Of a stretch of DNA of 64,000 nucleotides, positions 20,146 to 31,612 are shown piece after piece. The notes beneath the pieces are model-generated. The model did no database searches. It saw only the letters and a program-made list of their open reading frames with translations, and was not told the DNA's origin. Where the stretch lies: assembly GCA_963711505.1 (NCBI GenBank), contig CAVQEJ010000003.1, forward strand, positions 1,984,001 to 2,048,000, read 5' to 3'. This DNA comes from JAGWRA01 sp963711505. Its GTDB lineage: Bacteria > Acidobacteriota > Vicinamibacteria > Vicinamibacterales > CAVVIG01. Each line of letters starts with the position of its first letter. The stretch's first letter is position 1. The position numbers and the translations under genes were made by a program.

Positions 20146-22182
20146 ATGCGCGACACGCCCCTTCGCCAGCACGGTGGTCCGGCCTCGACTGTCGAGACGG
20201 CCTGCCCGCTCGACTGCCCCGACGGCTGCAGCGTCACGGCCACGGTCCAGCACGGCCGCGTCCTGTCGCTCGACGGATCGCATCGCAATCCCGTGACCAA
20301 CGGCTTCATCTGCGCCAAGGTCCGCCGCTTCGCCGATCGCGTCTACGGTCCCGACCGGCTGCTCCACCCGGCCATCCGCAAGGGGGCGAAGGGCCAGGGG
20401 TCGTTCAGTCGCGTGACCTGGGACGAAGCGCTGGACCTGGTCGCGCGGCGCATGCGCGAGGTGCGCGACCGGTGGGGCGGCCCGGCCATCCTGCCCTTCT
20501 CCTATGGCGGATCCAACGGCCTGCTCACGCAGGATACGACCGACGCCGAGCTCTGGCGCCGCTTCGGAACCTCACGTCTCGCCCGCACGGTCTGCGCCGC
20601 GCCGACCGGCGCGGCGAACCAGGCACTCTACGGCAAGATGCCCTCGGTGGCGTACGAGGACTTCGTGCACGCCCGCCTGATCGTCCTGTGGGGCATGAAC
20701 CCGTCCGTCTCGGGCATTCACCTCGTGCCGTACGTGCGCGAGGCGCAGCGGCAGGGCGCGCGCCTCGTCGTGATCGACCCGCGCGCCACGCCGCTGGCCC
20801 GCCTGGCCGACCTGCACCTGCCGGTGCAGCCCGGCACGGACGTCGCACTGGCGATGGCGGTCCACCGGTATCTCTTCGCCAACGGCCACGCCGACGAGGC
20901 CTTCCTCGAGGCCCACACGCGCGGCAGCGAGCGGCTGCGCGAGCGGGCCGAGCCCTGGACGATCGAGAAGGCCGCCGACACCGCTGGCGTCGATCCCGCG
21001 GCCATCGAGACGTTCGCCCGCTGGTACGCCGAGAGCTCGCCGGCCCTCATCCGCTGCGGCTGGGGGCTCGAACGGAACCGCAACGGCGGCAACGCCGCGC
21101 TCTCGGTGATGGCGCTCCCCGCCGTGGCCGGCAAGTTCGGCGTCCGGGGCGGCGGCTACGCCATGAGCAATTCCCCCGCCTGGGGCATCGAGCGCACCTG
21201 GATCGGCGCCGAGGAGCCCGCGACGCGTCTCGTGAACATGAACCAGCTCGGCCGGGCGCTCACCGCCGTCGACGATCCGCCGGTGCAGATGCTCTTCGTC
21301 TACAACTGCAACCCGGCCGTGACGATGCCGAACCAGAATCTCGTGCTCCGGGGCCTCGAACGCGACGACCTGTTCACGGTCGTCTTCGACCAGGTGATGA
21401 CCGATACGGCGCTGTACACGGACGTCATCCTGCCGGCGACGACCTTCCTCGAGCACTACGATCTGGCCCGCTCGTACGGGCCGATCAACCTGCAGATCAT
21501 CCATCCGGCCGTCGAGGCGACCGGTGAGGCGCGGCCCAACGCGGACGTCTTTGGCGAGCTGTGCCGGCGGCTGGACCTCGTCGACGACGAGACGCCGGCC
21601 GAGGATACCGACGTGCTGTTCGCCGTGCTCGATGCGCTGCCCGGCGATGCCGGCGACGCCCTGCGCCGCGACGAGCGGCCGGTGCCGCCGTTCGGCACGA
21701 CGCCCGTGCAGTTCGTCGACGTCTTCCCGCGCACGGCCGATGGGCGCGTCGACCTCTTCCCCGAGGCGCTCGAAGCCAGTGCCCCCGCCGGGCTGTACCG
21801 CTTCCAGCCCCTGCCCGACGGCGACCGGTACCCGCTGACGCTGATCTCGCCGGCCAGCGACCGGACAATCAGCTCGACCCTCGGCGAACTGCCCCGCCCG
21901 GACGTCCGGCTGCTCATGCACCCCGACGACGCGGAACGGCGCGGGCTGGAGGACGGGGATTCCGTGCGGGTCTTCAACGGGCTCGGCGAGGTCCGCTGCC
22001 GGCTCGGTCTCTCGAAGTCCCTGCGGACGGGAGTCGTCAGCCTCCCCAAGGGCCTGTGGCGGCGCAACATGGCGAACAGCCGCACGGCGACGGCGCTGGC
22101 CCCCGATACGCTGACGGATCTGGGCGGCGGCGCCTGCTTCAACGACGCGCGCGTCGAGGTGGCCTCGGTGGCGCAGGCATAG
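20146..22182 (+). CDS. Molybdopterin-dependent oxidoreductase (DMSO reductase superfamily)
   Basis: A 678-residue enzyme. The N-terminal [4Fe-4S] ligands are C20, C24, C28 and C56 (CPLDCPDGC, FICAK). Cofactor-binding stretches include 'LPFSYGGSNGLLTQD', 'VVIDPRATPLARLADLHLPVQPGTD' and, at the C-terminus, the molybdopterin dinucleotide domain 'RNMANSRTATALAPDTLTDLGGGACFNDARVEV'. No Cys or Sec is seen at the usual Mo-ligand position, where a Ser (in YGGSNG) may serve. No twin-arginine signal is present, so a cytoplasmic single-subunit enzyme is likely. The substrate is unknown. Divergent from the carboxylate transporter, which may import its substrate (inference). Confidence 0.85.
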   Translation: MRDTPLRQHGGPASTVETACPLDCPDGCSVTATVQHGRVLSLDGSHRNPVTNGFICAKVRRFADRVYGPDRLLHPAIRKGAKGQGSFSRVTWDEALDLVARRMREVRDRWGGPAILPFSYGGSNGLLTQDTTDAELWRRFGTSRLARTVCAAPTGAANQALYGKMPSVAYEDFVHARLIVLWGMNPSVSGIHLVPYVREAQRQGARLVVIDPRATPLARLADLHLPVQPGTDVALAMAVHRYLFANGHADEAFLEAHTRGSERLRERAEPWTIEKAADTAGVDPAAIETFARWYAESSPALIRCGWGLERNRNGGNAALSVMALPAVAGKFGVRGGGYAMSNSPAWGIERTWIGAEEPATRLVNMNQLGRALTAVDDPPVQMLFVYNCNPAVTMPNQNLVLRGLERDDLFTVVFDQVMTDTALYTDVILPATTFLEHYDLARSYGPINLQIIHPAVEATGEARPNADVFGELCRRLDLVDDETPAEDTDVLFAVLDALPGDAGDALRRDERPVPPFGTTPVQFVDVFPRTADGRVDLFPEALEASAPAGLYRFQPLPDGDRYPLTLISPASDRTISSTLGELPRPDVRLLMHPDDAERRGLEDGDSVRVFNGLGEVRCRLGLSKSLRTGVVSLPKGLWRRNMANSRTATALAPDTLTDLGGGACFNDARVEVASVAQA

Positions 22183-22189
22183 GGAAGCA

Positions 22190-22509
22190 GACCTGTCACG
22201 TGCGACGTGCAGCGCCTGCGGCTGGTGCCGGGCGCCGCAGCGCGCGAGGCATCGCGAGCGGGGGTGGGGCCCCGCGAGCGCCGAACGACGTGCACCCTGT
22301 CCGTGCGGGGTGCGGAGTGCGGAGTGCGGCGCTCTTCTACGTTCGACGTTCTACGGTACGGATCGCCCCCCTCATTCCTCGTTCCTCATTCCTGACGCCG
22401 TGCGTGCCACGTCCTGCCTCTGACCTGCGCATCGAGAACACCCATTGCTCGTTGCCCGTTGCCCCATTGCGACCAGCGCGAGCGGAGACGCAGCCCCCGG
22501 GCGCCGAGC
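22190..22509. repeat. Cluster of heptamer arrays between convergent genes
   Basis: 320 bases without a gene between the oxidoreductase and tamB stops. Several different period-7 arrays lie side by side: cgtgcga/cgtgcag (about 22199-22213), ggagtgc repeats (about 22312-22330), cctcatt/cctcgtt/cctcatt (about 22371-22396) and ttgctcg/ttgcccg/ttgcccc (about 22446-22470). A fragment GGGGGTGGGGCCCCG (about 22260) matches the core of the repeat in the small-subunit gene. Confidence 0.65.
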
Positions 22510-25500
22510 CTAATAGCTGAAGAAGAACACGAGATCGATGCCATTGCGCTGGGTCAGGGCCAGCGTGGCCGGATTGGTGATGAACGTCCCCTCCGACAGC
22601 GTGCTCTGCAGCCGCATGAAGTCGGTCAGCAGGTAGTCGATCGTGAACTGCGTCGCGCTCTCGCGCCCGATCGACTGGCTGACCTTCAGGAAGAGCCGCG
22701 TGCCGATCTGCTGTCCGACCGTCAGGGCCGCCGCGGCGCCCGTGGTGGGCGACGGCTGGATCTCGAACAGGTCGAGGCTCAGCGCGCGGCCGATCGACTG
22801 GGCCAGCGACGAAGTGAGGGCCCCGGCGGCGATGGCGCTGGCCCGCGACACGAGCGATGCCTGCTGCTGCTCGCCGAGCTGGTTCAGCGGCTGATTGAAC
22901 ACGATGAGGGACAGGATGTCGGCCTCGTCCAGCGGCGGTGAGCTGCTCAGCGCGAGCCGCGGCGCGCGCAGGGTGCCCTGCACGCTGACCTGTGTCAGCA
23001 CGCCGGCGATCGTCCGGGTCGCCTGAATGTTCAGGGCCGGATCGATCGGCTGCTGTCCCTGGAACTGGATCCGCCCGCCCCGCTGGATGTCGAACCGGCG
23101 TCCCTGGAACTGGTACGACCCGCGCACGGTGGTCATGGTGCCGTCGAACTGGACCGGGCTCGCGGGATCCTTCTGCAGGCGGATCGTGCCGCCGAGCAGC
23201 GCGTTCAGCGAGACGACGCCAATCGGCAGGCTGGTGCGCGTCAGGTCGCGCCCCGACACGGTGAGGTCGTCCGGCACCTGCAGCACCAGGTCGATTGTCA
23301 GCGGTCCCAGCAGCGTCGGCTCCGGGGCCGGCGGCCCCTCCCGCTCCACCCCGCCGGCGGTTTCCGGCGGCAGCAGCGGCGTCGCCCTCGTCGCGCCGCG
23401 CGCCACGAGATCGAGCAGACGATCGGCGTCGACCCGGGCATTGTTCAGCGTCACGGTCCCCTGCAGCCGCGGGTGGAGCAGGTCGCCGACCAGCTGCACG
23501 TCGGTCGTGATCGCCGCGCTCGCCAGCGGACTGTCGATGACCTCGAAGCGGTCGGCCCGCAGATCGATCCGGATGCCGCTCACGCGGCCGGCCGTGATCG
23601 CCAGATCGCCCGCCACCCGCAGCGGGTGACGCCGGGGATCGAGCACGGTCAGCCGTTCGACGTGGACGCGGTCGCCGGCCAGCGTGATCTCGGTGTCGAT
23701 GTTCGTGTAGGTGACGCCGGAGGCGACGACGGTCAGCCGGCCGTTCTTCACCTCGACCCGCCCGTCCGCCAGCGGCTCGGCCGGTGTGCCCTGCACGTGC
23801 ACGTCGGCCTGCACGGTCCCGTCCACGTCGCGGACGACCGGCGTGAAGCCGGCAATGAGCGCGAGCGGAATCGGGCTGCTCCGGACCGTCACGTCGAGCG
23901 GCTCGCGCGACGTGAGGTCCCCGCCGAGCAGCGTGGCGGGCAGCGTGCCGGCCGCCGACAGCCACGCGCCGTCGGGCCGATCGAGGCGTGCGTCGAGGCG
24001 CACCTGTCCCGCATCGTAGGCGCCCGTGCCGGTCAGCTTCGTGTCCCGGATGGTGCGGAAGCCGCCGCCAGCCACCGAGAAGCGGGCGGTGGCACGGGGG
24101 GCGCGCACGCTGCCGGTGACGTCAATCGCGGCATCGAGCGAGCCGACCACGCCCGGCGCGCGCGGCAGCAGCGTGTCGAGCGAGGCCAGCTCGAAGTTGG
24201 ACAGCCGGACGTGCAGCGCCTGCCCGGCCCCGCCCAGCACGCCGTCGATCGCGACACGGTGCGTGTCGCGCCGGAGCTCGATGCCGGACACCGAGATGCT
24301 TCCGTTGTCCCAGGTGACGCTGGCGGTGGCGTGCGGAGCCGACTCCCAGACGAGCGTCCCGCTGCGGACGGCGAGAATCGGCGATCCGGAACCGCTGCGC
24401 CGTGTCGGGGCCGTGTGCCATCTGCCAGTCGCCGGCGACCGTCATGCGCGATCCCATCGCTTCGAGCGAGCTCTTCACGTTCAGGACATGGTCCGCATAG
24501 CGGGCCTCGACCTGGGCGACCTGCGCGACGTCGTGCCCGGCACTGCTCAACGCCTGCCCGTCGGCGCGTCCCGTCACCTCCAGGCGGCTCGTGTCGAGAT
24601 CGGGCAGCATCGCCTCGTAGCCGGCCGTGACGCTGCGGACGCGCCAGGCATCCCAGGCAATCGGCCCGCCGGTCAGCTGCCCCTTGGCCGTCAGCCCCCC
24701 GGCCAGACCGCTGACGGTCGCCTCGAGCGAGGCTTGCCCCGCGATCGGCCAGGAGACGAGCCGTCCCAGGCGCGCCAGGTCGGTGCCGTTGACCTGCACC
24801 GCCAGCGACGACGGCGGTCCGGCCGACGTCAGGTTCAGCGTCCCGCTGACGCGACCGCTGCCCGCCGGTCCCTCGAACGTCAGGTGGCGCACGTCGGCCT
24901 GCCGACGCGCGTAGGTGCCGTCGGCCGTCGCCTGCGTGACGGCCAGCCCGTTGATCGGTGCTCGGCCGGAGGGCGGCCGTGCCGCTCCACGCCACGTTGT
25001 CGACCGTCGGCGCCGCGCCGACCTCGGCGAAGGTCACCGTGCCGTCCAGCCGGCCGCTGAGCCGCCCCTGCAGGCCCGGCAGCTCGAGCATCGGCGTCAG
25101 ATCGAGACGCGCGAAGGTGCCGCGCGCCTGAATGGCGAGGCGGCGCTGGCTCAGATGCGCGGCCACGGTCGCCTCGGGCACGTCGCCGTCGAAGACGTGC
25201 GACGCGCGCAGCCGGCTCGATGCCTCCAGCGTCATCTCGTCGAGCGCGGTGCCGGTGACGTGCAGATCGAAGCTGCCGCCGAGATCGGTGCGGAAACGGT
25301 CGGCGGTGAGCGTCTCGATGTCGAATGTCCGGCCCACGCGCTGCAGATCGAGGTGCGTGACCGTTCCGCGCGCCGCGTATTGCAGGTGCGGGCCGGCCAG
25401 CGAGAAGCTGCCCGTGCCTCCCTCGGCGATGGCGGCGCCGATGGCGGTCGACGGATGCAGCGCGAACCGTCCCTCGAGCCTCGGCCACTTCCCGGTCAGC

Positions 25501-26885
25501 GTGTAGCCGAAGTTCAGCCGGCTGTCGAGCTTCGTCACGCCGAGCTGCGGAGGCAGCGTCGACAGATCGATGCCGGCGGCCTCCCCCCGCAGGTCGAACG
25601 TCACGTCGGGCTCGCCGGCCCAGGTGAGCCGGCCCGATGCCGTGACTCGTCCGCCGTACGCCCGGCCGGCAGCGTCCAGGTTGACACCCCGCCGGTCCAC
25701 GGTGCCCGTGGCCGTCAGGTCCGACGCCCGGTACCCCACGACCGTCGTCCGCGGGGTCCGGAACCGGTAGGACGCCGTCATCGCGCCGCCGCCCAGCCGC
25801 GCGTCGATCGACACGACGCCGGTGATATCGCTCTGCACGGCCGGCTTCCGGATGAGCGGCGCCAGGTTCAGGCCGTCCATCCGCACGTCGCCGGTGACGT
25901 GACGATCGGGGCGGCTCAGGTCCGCCGTCAGCTGCGCCGAGACGGCGCCGGCGCCCGACCGGAAGTCGAGTGCCGTCTTCACCGCCGTCATCGGTCCGCT
26001 GGCCGACAACTCGACGCGGGGCGTCAGCGGCATGTTCCGCACGCCGGGCACGAGTCCCGCGATCTCCGGCAGGTCGACGGGATCCGCCGAGACGCGCACG
26101 TTGAAGCCGCTGGCCCGGTCGCCGCGCGGCAGATCGCCGTCGATCTGGACATGGCTCCGCGCCAGCTGCACGTCGAGCCGGCCGAAGACCCACCGCGCCG
26201 GCCGCATGGCGAACCGGCCGCTCACCGACCGGATCGCGACATCCGGGGAGACGGCCTGCCCGCTGAACCGGTGGATATCGAAAGCGAGGTCACCGGGCCT
26301 GATGCTGAAGCCGACGTCGGCCGACATGCCGTCGATGCGCTGCGGCCAGGCGATCGCCCCTCCGGCACCGGCTTCGCGGTCGATGTGGAGCCGCCCGCCG
26401 GAGACGACGATCCGGCTGATGCCGAACGTCGGCGCGCTGCGGGGCGTGCCGCCCGACGACGGCCGGACGAGATGGCCCAGATTCCAGCCGTCGGCCGTCT
26501 GGCGCAGATGGATGTCGGGGGCGTCGACGTCGACCTCGTCGACGATGCGGCCTGCCGAGACGAGCGACGCGATCCGGTAGTGAACGGTGATCTGCCGGAT
26601 GGCGATCGCCGGCTGGCCGTCGAGCACGATGGTGACGTCGTGCAGGGCGATGCCGGTCAGCAGGCTGCCGTCGACCCGCCCGATTGTGAGCTGCCCGCTC
26701 AGGTAGCGGTTGCCGAAGCCGACAATCGTGTCGCGGAGCTGGTCTTTGAACCAGGTGGTCTGCAGAGCGATCAGCGCCACGACGCACACCAGGCCCACGA
26801 TCGTGATGGCGGTCCGCGCGGTCCGCCGGACGATCCGTCCGGTGGTCCGGACCCGAGACGATGGCGTCGGGTTCTGCTCGTCCAT
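22510..26885 (-). CDS. tamB: TamB-like translocation and assembly protein; frameshifted twice as read
   Basis: ATG 26885 opens a protein of about 1,458 residues when the frames are joined near 24955 and 24408. The N-terminus has a single membrane anchor (TAITIVGLVCVVALIALQT) after a basic stretch. Most of the protein is repetitive beta sheet, the lipid-groove fold of AsmA/TamB proteins. The C-terminal domain has 'LLGGTIRLQKDPASPVQF', 'VSVQGTLRAPRLALSSSPPLDEADILSLIVF' and 'QFTIDYLLTDFMRLQSTLSEGT', matching the conserved TamB C-terminus, and it ends 'GIDLVFFFSY'. It bridges the inner and outer membrane and helps with phospholipid transport and outer-membrane protein assembly. The BamA/TamA-like gene ends 39 nt upstream, so the two form a tamA-tamB operon. 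Confidence 0.88.
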
Positions 26886-26924
26886 GGTGATGCCGGGGCC
26901 GCCCCGCGTTCGGGCGGCCGCGCG

Positions 26925-28803
26925 TCAGAACGCCTGCCCGATGCTGAAGTGCACCCGCCAGCGGCGCGTCTGCGGCTGGCCGTTCACGCTGAGGCCGGGG
27001 ATCGGATTCAGCTGGTAGCCGAAATCGAAGCGGATCGGGCCGACGGGCGTCTCGTAGCGGAGACCGGCGCCGGCGGCGTACCGCAGGTCGGTGAGGTCGA
27101 ATCCGCCGGACTCCTTCCAGACGTTGCCCAGATCGAGGAACAGCACGCCACCGAGCCGGCCGACAATCGGCGTGCGCAGCTCGCTGCTGGCCATCAGCAT
27201 GCTGTCCCCGCCGATGGGCAGCCCCGACTCGCTGAGCGGGCTCACGTCGTACCGGCCCCAGCCGCGGATACTGGTCGCCCCGCCGAGGAAGAAGCGCTTC
27301 GAGAACGGAATGTTCGTGTCGTGGCCGCCCTGCGGCTGGACGTCTCCGGCCTCGACGCGGTTGGCCAGCACCAGGCCGTGCCCGAGCCCGAGGTAGTGGC
27401 GGACGTCGGCCGACTCGAGCGTGTAGTTGAAGGCACCGGGCAGCCATTCGCCGGCCTGCTCGGCGTGCAGCGCGACCTGGTAGCCATGGCTGGCGTTCAG
27501 CAGGTTGCCGGCCGTGTTGCGGGTGAAATCGACCGCCAGCCCCACGCGGGTGCCGGACTGCTCGCCGGTCACCGGATTCAGTCCGAGCGCGATGAGGTCG
27601 TTGCGGAGCAGCGGATCGTTCAGGGCGTCGCTCGCGATGCTGCTGGTATCGCGCTCGGTGGTGAGCGACACCTGCCAGACCGTGGGCCGGCCGGCGTCGT
27701 GCGTCACCGTGGCCGTACCGCCGCTCGTGACGAGCGCGTAGGCCGGGGCGCTGGTGTACCACCGCTGCCCCTGCAGCTTCAGCTGATAGTGCGGGGAGGC
27801 CAGGTACGGCTGCAGGAAGTCGAGGCGCACGCCGCGGTCGATCGACGACCAGCGGCCGTGCACGCTCGCCGTGCGGGCGCCGCCCAGGAAGTTCACCTGA
27901 CTCCACTGCACGTCGCCGCGCGCCTTCTCCTCGGTGCCGTAGCCGACGCCGAACTCGACGTGATGATGCTTCCCCTCGGTCACCGTGATCCGCGTCGGCA
28001 CATCGGCCTGCGGCGGCGTGGCCAGCGCGGCGTGCACCTCGACGAACTGGAACAGCCCCAGCGAGTACAGCCGCCGCTGGGTCGTCTGCAGCAGGATCCG
28101 GCTGTATCGCTGGCCGGGCCGGTAGAGGATCTCGCGGCGGATGACGGCGTCGCTGACGCTCTTGTTGCCGGTGATGGCCACCGGACCGAAGTAGCCGATC
28201 GGTCCCGGCGTCGCCTGGAACGTCAGCGCGACGTCCATGGGGCCGACCCGCGCCACCTGCGTCTGCACCTGGGCGTAGGGATAGCCCTGATCCTCGAGCT
28301 CGTGCACCGCCATGGCGTGCGCGGCGATGAGATCGTCCCGGCCCAGCGGCTCTCCGATCGTCAGCGGCAGCCGCTCGCGCAGCCCGGCCAGCTGCCGCGC
28401 CGGCACGACGTCGAACCCGGCGAACGCGATCGTCCGGATGCGCACCGGCTCGCCCTTGTCGACGCTGATCGTCAGGTTCACCTCCTCGTGCCCGTCGGTC
28501 GCGGCGATCTTCGAGGTGACCGTCGCGTTCGGATAGCCGTGATCGATGAAATAGGCGCGGACGCGGTCGATGTCGGTCTCGAAGGCGGCCCGGTCGAACG
28601 GGAATTTCTTCCCCCAGGGCAGCCAGGAATTCTCGCGGGTCTCCATCAGGCCGCGCAGGTGGGACTGCTCGGTGCGGGTCACGCCGACGAACGTCAGGTT
28701 GTGCACCGTGACCGCCGGGGCCGCCGCAACGGCCACGGCCATCCCACAGCAGGACGGTGCACGCGACGGCCGTTCCAGTCCATCCGCGTCGACGCATGAT
28801 CAT
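26925..28803 (-). CDS. BamA/TamA-family outer-membrane assembly protein; frameshifted at the signal peptide
   Basis: The main frame gives 605 residues with POTRA domains ('VHNLTFVGVTRTEQSHLRGL', 'VRIRTIAFAGFDVVPARQL', 'YFGPVAITGNKSVSDAVIRREI') followed by a 16-strand barrel. The barrel includes the Omp85 signature 'FFLGGATSIRGWGRYDVSP' and ends 'WRVHFSIGQAF' with a terminal Phe. The export signal is in another frame: ATG 28803 gives MIMRRRGWTGTAVACTVLLW, which joins MAVAVAAAPAV if TGTGGGATGG at about 28743-28752 has one G too many. With three POTRA-like units and tamB directly downstream, a TamA-type role is more likely than BamA. Confidence 0.87.
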
Positions 28804-28851
28804 GCTCGATCCATTCTCAACCACATCGCGTGCCAGAATCCACGCAGGCCC

Positions 28852-28890
28852 CAAAAAGAAAAAGGCCGGCGGACCTTCGGTCCGCCGGCC
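28852..28890 (-). terminator. Intrinsic terminator of the OmpA-family gene
   Basis: On the - strand a 12-bp perfect stem GGCCGGCGGACC / GGTCCGCCGGCC with a 3-nt loop (28864-28890) is followed by TTTTTCTTTTT. It lies 35 nt past the OmpA-family stop. This is the clearest intrinsic terminator in the window. Confidence 0.9.
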
Positions 28891-28925
28891 TCCCGTGAGC
28901 CGGTCTTTCCCGGAGCGCGAGCCGA

Positions 28926-30672
28926 CTAGTGCACCAGCCGGACCACGAGCGCGGCCCGCCGGTTCAGGCGGCGCGTCTCCTCACGGGCGTTCGAGTACTT
29001 CGGGTTCTCCTCGCCGTAGCTGATCGTGCTCAGCCGGGCGGCGTCGATGCCGCGCGAGATCAGGTAGTTCTGCACCGCCTTCGCGCGCCGGTCGCCGAGT
29101 GCCAGGTTGTACTCCGGCGTGCCGATGTTGTCGGTGTATCCCTGAATCTGCAGCTTCAGCGTCGCATCCGCCTGCATCGCCTGCACCGCCTCGTCGAGAA
29201 TCCGCAGGGCCGATGGCCGCAGGCTGTACTGGTCGAAGCCGAAGTTCACGTCCTCGAACGTGTAGACCTTCACCGGGGGCTTCGTGACCTGGATCGTCAC
29301 CGTGTCGGACGCCGTCCCGCCGTGGCCGTCGTTCACGGTCACCGTGATCGGCACGGGACCGCTCTCGTCGGGGGCCGTCCACTTCGTCGTGGCGGCCGAC
29401 GCGTCGGCAATCGTGCCGGCCGGCGCCGTCCACTGGTCGGTCAGCGTGTCGCCGTCCGGATCGTGCGCCTCGGCGGAGACGGTCGCGGCCTGCCCCACGT
29501 TCACCGAGCAGGGATCGCAGGTCGCGTGCACCGTCGGCGGCCGGTTGGCCTGCACCGGCGCGGGCGGAGGCGGTGGCGGCGGAGGGGGCGGCGGCACGTA
29601 CATCCGCACGCCGGGATGGAAGCCGATCCGCACCTGATAGTCGACGAAATCGCGAAGCGTGCCCGATGCGTCTCGTCGGTGGTGTAGCCCGACGCGGTCG
29701 GCCGTCGGCGAAGTTCCAGTCGATGCCGCCGCCGACGAAGAAGCCGTTGTGCGCCTGGTACACCAGCCCGAGCGTCATCGTCGTCAGCTTGTCGACGGGG
29801 TTGACGAGCGGCGAGAGGCTGCCGTCGGCCGCCAGCAGGGGCGACGCCAGCGTCACCGTGCTGTTGAACGGAATGTCGCCGTGCGCCTCGGCAATCAGTC
29901 GCAGCGGCGTCCGGCTCGGGTACCCGAAGCCGACGCCCCACCGGGCGAACTGCGTGTAGGAGGAGAAGCCTGCGGGCTTCGGCGAGAGATCGACACCGCC
30001 GTAGGCGGACAGCTCGACGCGCCGGTCGAGCTCCTTGCTCAGAATCGCGTCGAGCAGGATCTCCGCCTTGCCGGTGCCGACACCGGCCGACTTGTCGCCG
30101 GTCGGCGCCTTCACCATGCCCCGCAGCGCGAAGGCCACCGGGTCCTGCCGCGACTGCGACAGGACGTTCACCTTGGCGCCGACGTACAGGTCGCCGACGT
30201 GGTTGCCGGTGAAGCCGGTGGTCACGAACGGATACCGCGCGTCCACGCCGATGGCGCGCGAGCTGGAGCTGTGGGACCCGAACAGCGGACGCAGGTCGCG
30301 ATCGACCCGCGAGTCGGCCGCGAACGAGCCGAACAGCTCGACGCGGCCGCCCAGGCCGACGCCGAACGTGCCGGCGAAGTCCGACACGTTGGTGAAACCC
30401 GGCACGCTGTTGAAGCCGGCGCGGTACCCGCTGACCGACCACGCGCCCCGCGCCAGCACTTCCGCGGTCGGCACGAACCACAGGCCCGTGTCGCCGTAGA
30501 AGGTCGTCGTCGCCGGGCGCGTGTCGGACGCCGACGCAGGCGGAGACGAGTGGGTCACGCTCGCGGACGGTGTCGTCCGGCTGGTGGAGCCTGTCTGTGC
30601 CGCCGCCTGTGCGGCGGCACCCGATGCCAGCAGTCCCAGACAGGCCAGGATCGCTGCGACGCGTCTCGCCAT
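28926..30672 (-). CDS. OmpA-family cell-envelope protein with Ig-like and peptidoglycan-binding domains; frameshifted as read
   Basis: ATG 30672 follows GGAGG and opens a signal peptide (MARRVAAILACLGLLASGAAAQ). The first 340 residues look like an outer-membrane barrel ('VELFGSFAADSRVD', 'GVGFGYPSRTPLRLIAEAHG'). A one-base frameshift near 29700 leads to 'LHHRRDASGTLRDFVDYQVRIGF', then a run of 11 prolines, an Ig/PKD-like segment with 'CDPCSVNVGQ' and 'DPDGDTLTDQW', and a C-terminal OmpA/MotB domain ('NFGFDQYSLRP', 'IQGYTDNIGTPEYNLALGDRRA', 'NRRAALVVR') that binds peptidoglycan. About 582 residues. Structural link between outer membrane and cell wall. Confidence 0.87.
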
Positions 30673-30706
30673 GAATACGCCTCCGTCGAACGAAGAGAAC
30701 CCGCCG

Positions 30707-30958
30707 CTATTCGCCGCGACCAACCATCGACTGCATCGTCCCGGCCGTGCCCGGCTCGGTCATCGGCGCCCCCGGCAGCCGTCCCCGTCCGCCGCGGCTC
30801 ACCTGTCCGCCCTTGCGGCCGGCCGACCGCGCTTCATCCGACGTCCACTCGTGGGCCGTCCCCTTCTCGTGAGCCGCCCGGCCGCCCTTGCTGGCGATCT
30901 CGCGCTGCTTCTCGGCCGACATCGAGGCAAATCCGCGCCGTTCCTTCCGCTTTTCCAT
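30707..30958 (-). CDS. KGG-repeat stress-type small protein
   Basis: An 83-residue hydrophilic protein: MEKRKERRGFASMSAEKQREIASKGG then RAAHEKGTAHEWTSDEARSAGRKGGQVSRGG. Two KGG motifs (ASKGGRAAH and GRKGGQVS) are typical of the general stress protein/Con-10 family. GGAGGGC lies upstream; GTG 30964 or 30970 are possible starts with better spacing, but ATG 30958 gives the usual family N-terminus. These proteins accumulate under dehydration or starvation; the biochemical role is unclear. The OmpA-family gene follows after 34 nt on the same strand. Confidence 0.75.
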   Translation of the reverse strand: MEKRKERRGFASMSAEKQREIASKGGRAAHEKGTAHEWTSDEARSAGRKGGQVSRGGRGRLPGAPMTEPGTAGTMQSMVGRGE

Positions 30959-30970
30959 GTTCACTGTCAC

Positions 30971-31299
30971 GCCCTCCGTATGAGCGGTGCAGGCCGCCCA
31001 TCACGATGCCCGAACCCCGGGGATGCCGCACCCTACCGGTGCCGCACTCGCGGCTGCCGGTCCTCAGGTGAGGTCGAACGAGTGTGAGATCCCCGCGCAT
31101 AAGCACCCGGGAGACTTCAAACGGCATGCCAGCCCCTCAGCAGCAGGCCACAAGTCAACATCCATCAAATCAATAGGTTACGGACAGATATCCCGAGCCG
31201 ACGTTCCGCCCCTGCAGTGGATTGCTACAGAGTGCCGTGCTGGAGTGAATCGATTGACTGCGCCAGGAAGTGCAGCGGCGTGGGCGCGAATGACGAGGG
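30971..31299. other. Intergenic region without a recognised gene
   Basis: 329 bases, less GC-biased than its surroundings around 31120-31200, including CATCAAATCAATAGG. It probably holds promoter sequence for the KGG gene on the - strand. No hairpin with a U-tract, repeat array or conserved frame was seen. Confidence 0.3.
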
Positions 31300-31443
31300 C
31301 TAGCGGTTCGGCACCAGACCGGGCGCCGGCGTGCGGGTGGGTTTGAAGTAGTCGCAGTGCTCGCAGTTGCGGACGTCGAAGTGATAGCCGACGACCGGGA
31401 ACAGCATCGGATGGACGCAGGTACAGGAGGAGCCCGTCTTCAA
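31300..31443 (-). CDS. Candidate small Cys-rich protein (47 aa or shorter)
   Basis: A short frame ends at TAG 31300-31302. From TTG 31443 it reads MKTGSSCTCVHPML and continues with 'YHFDVRNCEHCDYFKPT'. The CTC and CEHC pairs look like a four-Cys metal-binding knuckle. An ATG at 31407 would lose the first pair. No convincing ribosome-binding site is seen. The Cys arrangement is the main reason to list it. Confidence 0.3.
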   Translation of the reverse strand: MKTGSSCTCVHPMLFPVVGYHFDVRNCEHCDYFKPTRTPAPGLVPNR

Positions 31444-31612
31444 TCGTATGGGAACCGAGGTCGGGGGGAATCAGGGTGGTGCGGCGACTGTACCAACAGC
31501 AGCGATGCCGTGCTTCAGGCTCGAGATCGGACGGTGCAGTCACCCGGTCATGATACGCGACGCCCGATCGGCGGACAAGCGTCGCGCGGCGCAGGGCCGC
31601 GCGCGCCGCCGC

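Noticed and set aside
20146..22182. Formate dehydrogenase selenoprotein
   Set aside because: No UGA or Cys/Sec at the Mo-ligand position; the protein is shorter and lacks formate dehydrogenase features.
22190..22509. Small genes in the gap between the oxidoreductase and tamB
   Set aside because: The short frames are translated heptamer repeats without ribosome-binding sites.
24915..28799. Very long open frame (about 1,290 codons) on the + strand opposite tamB and the BamA-like gene
   Set aside because: High GC content keeps antisense frames open; the product is Arg/Ala/Pro-rich without motifs, while the - strand has clear domains.
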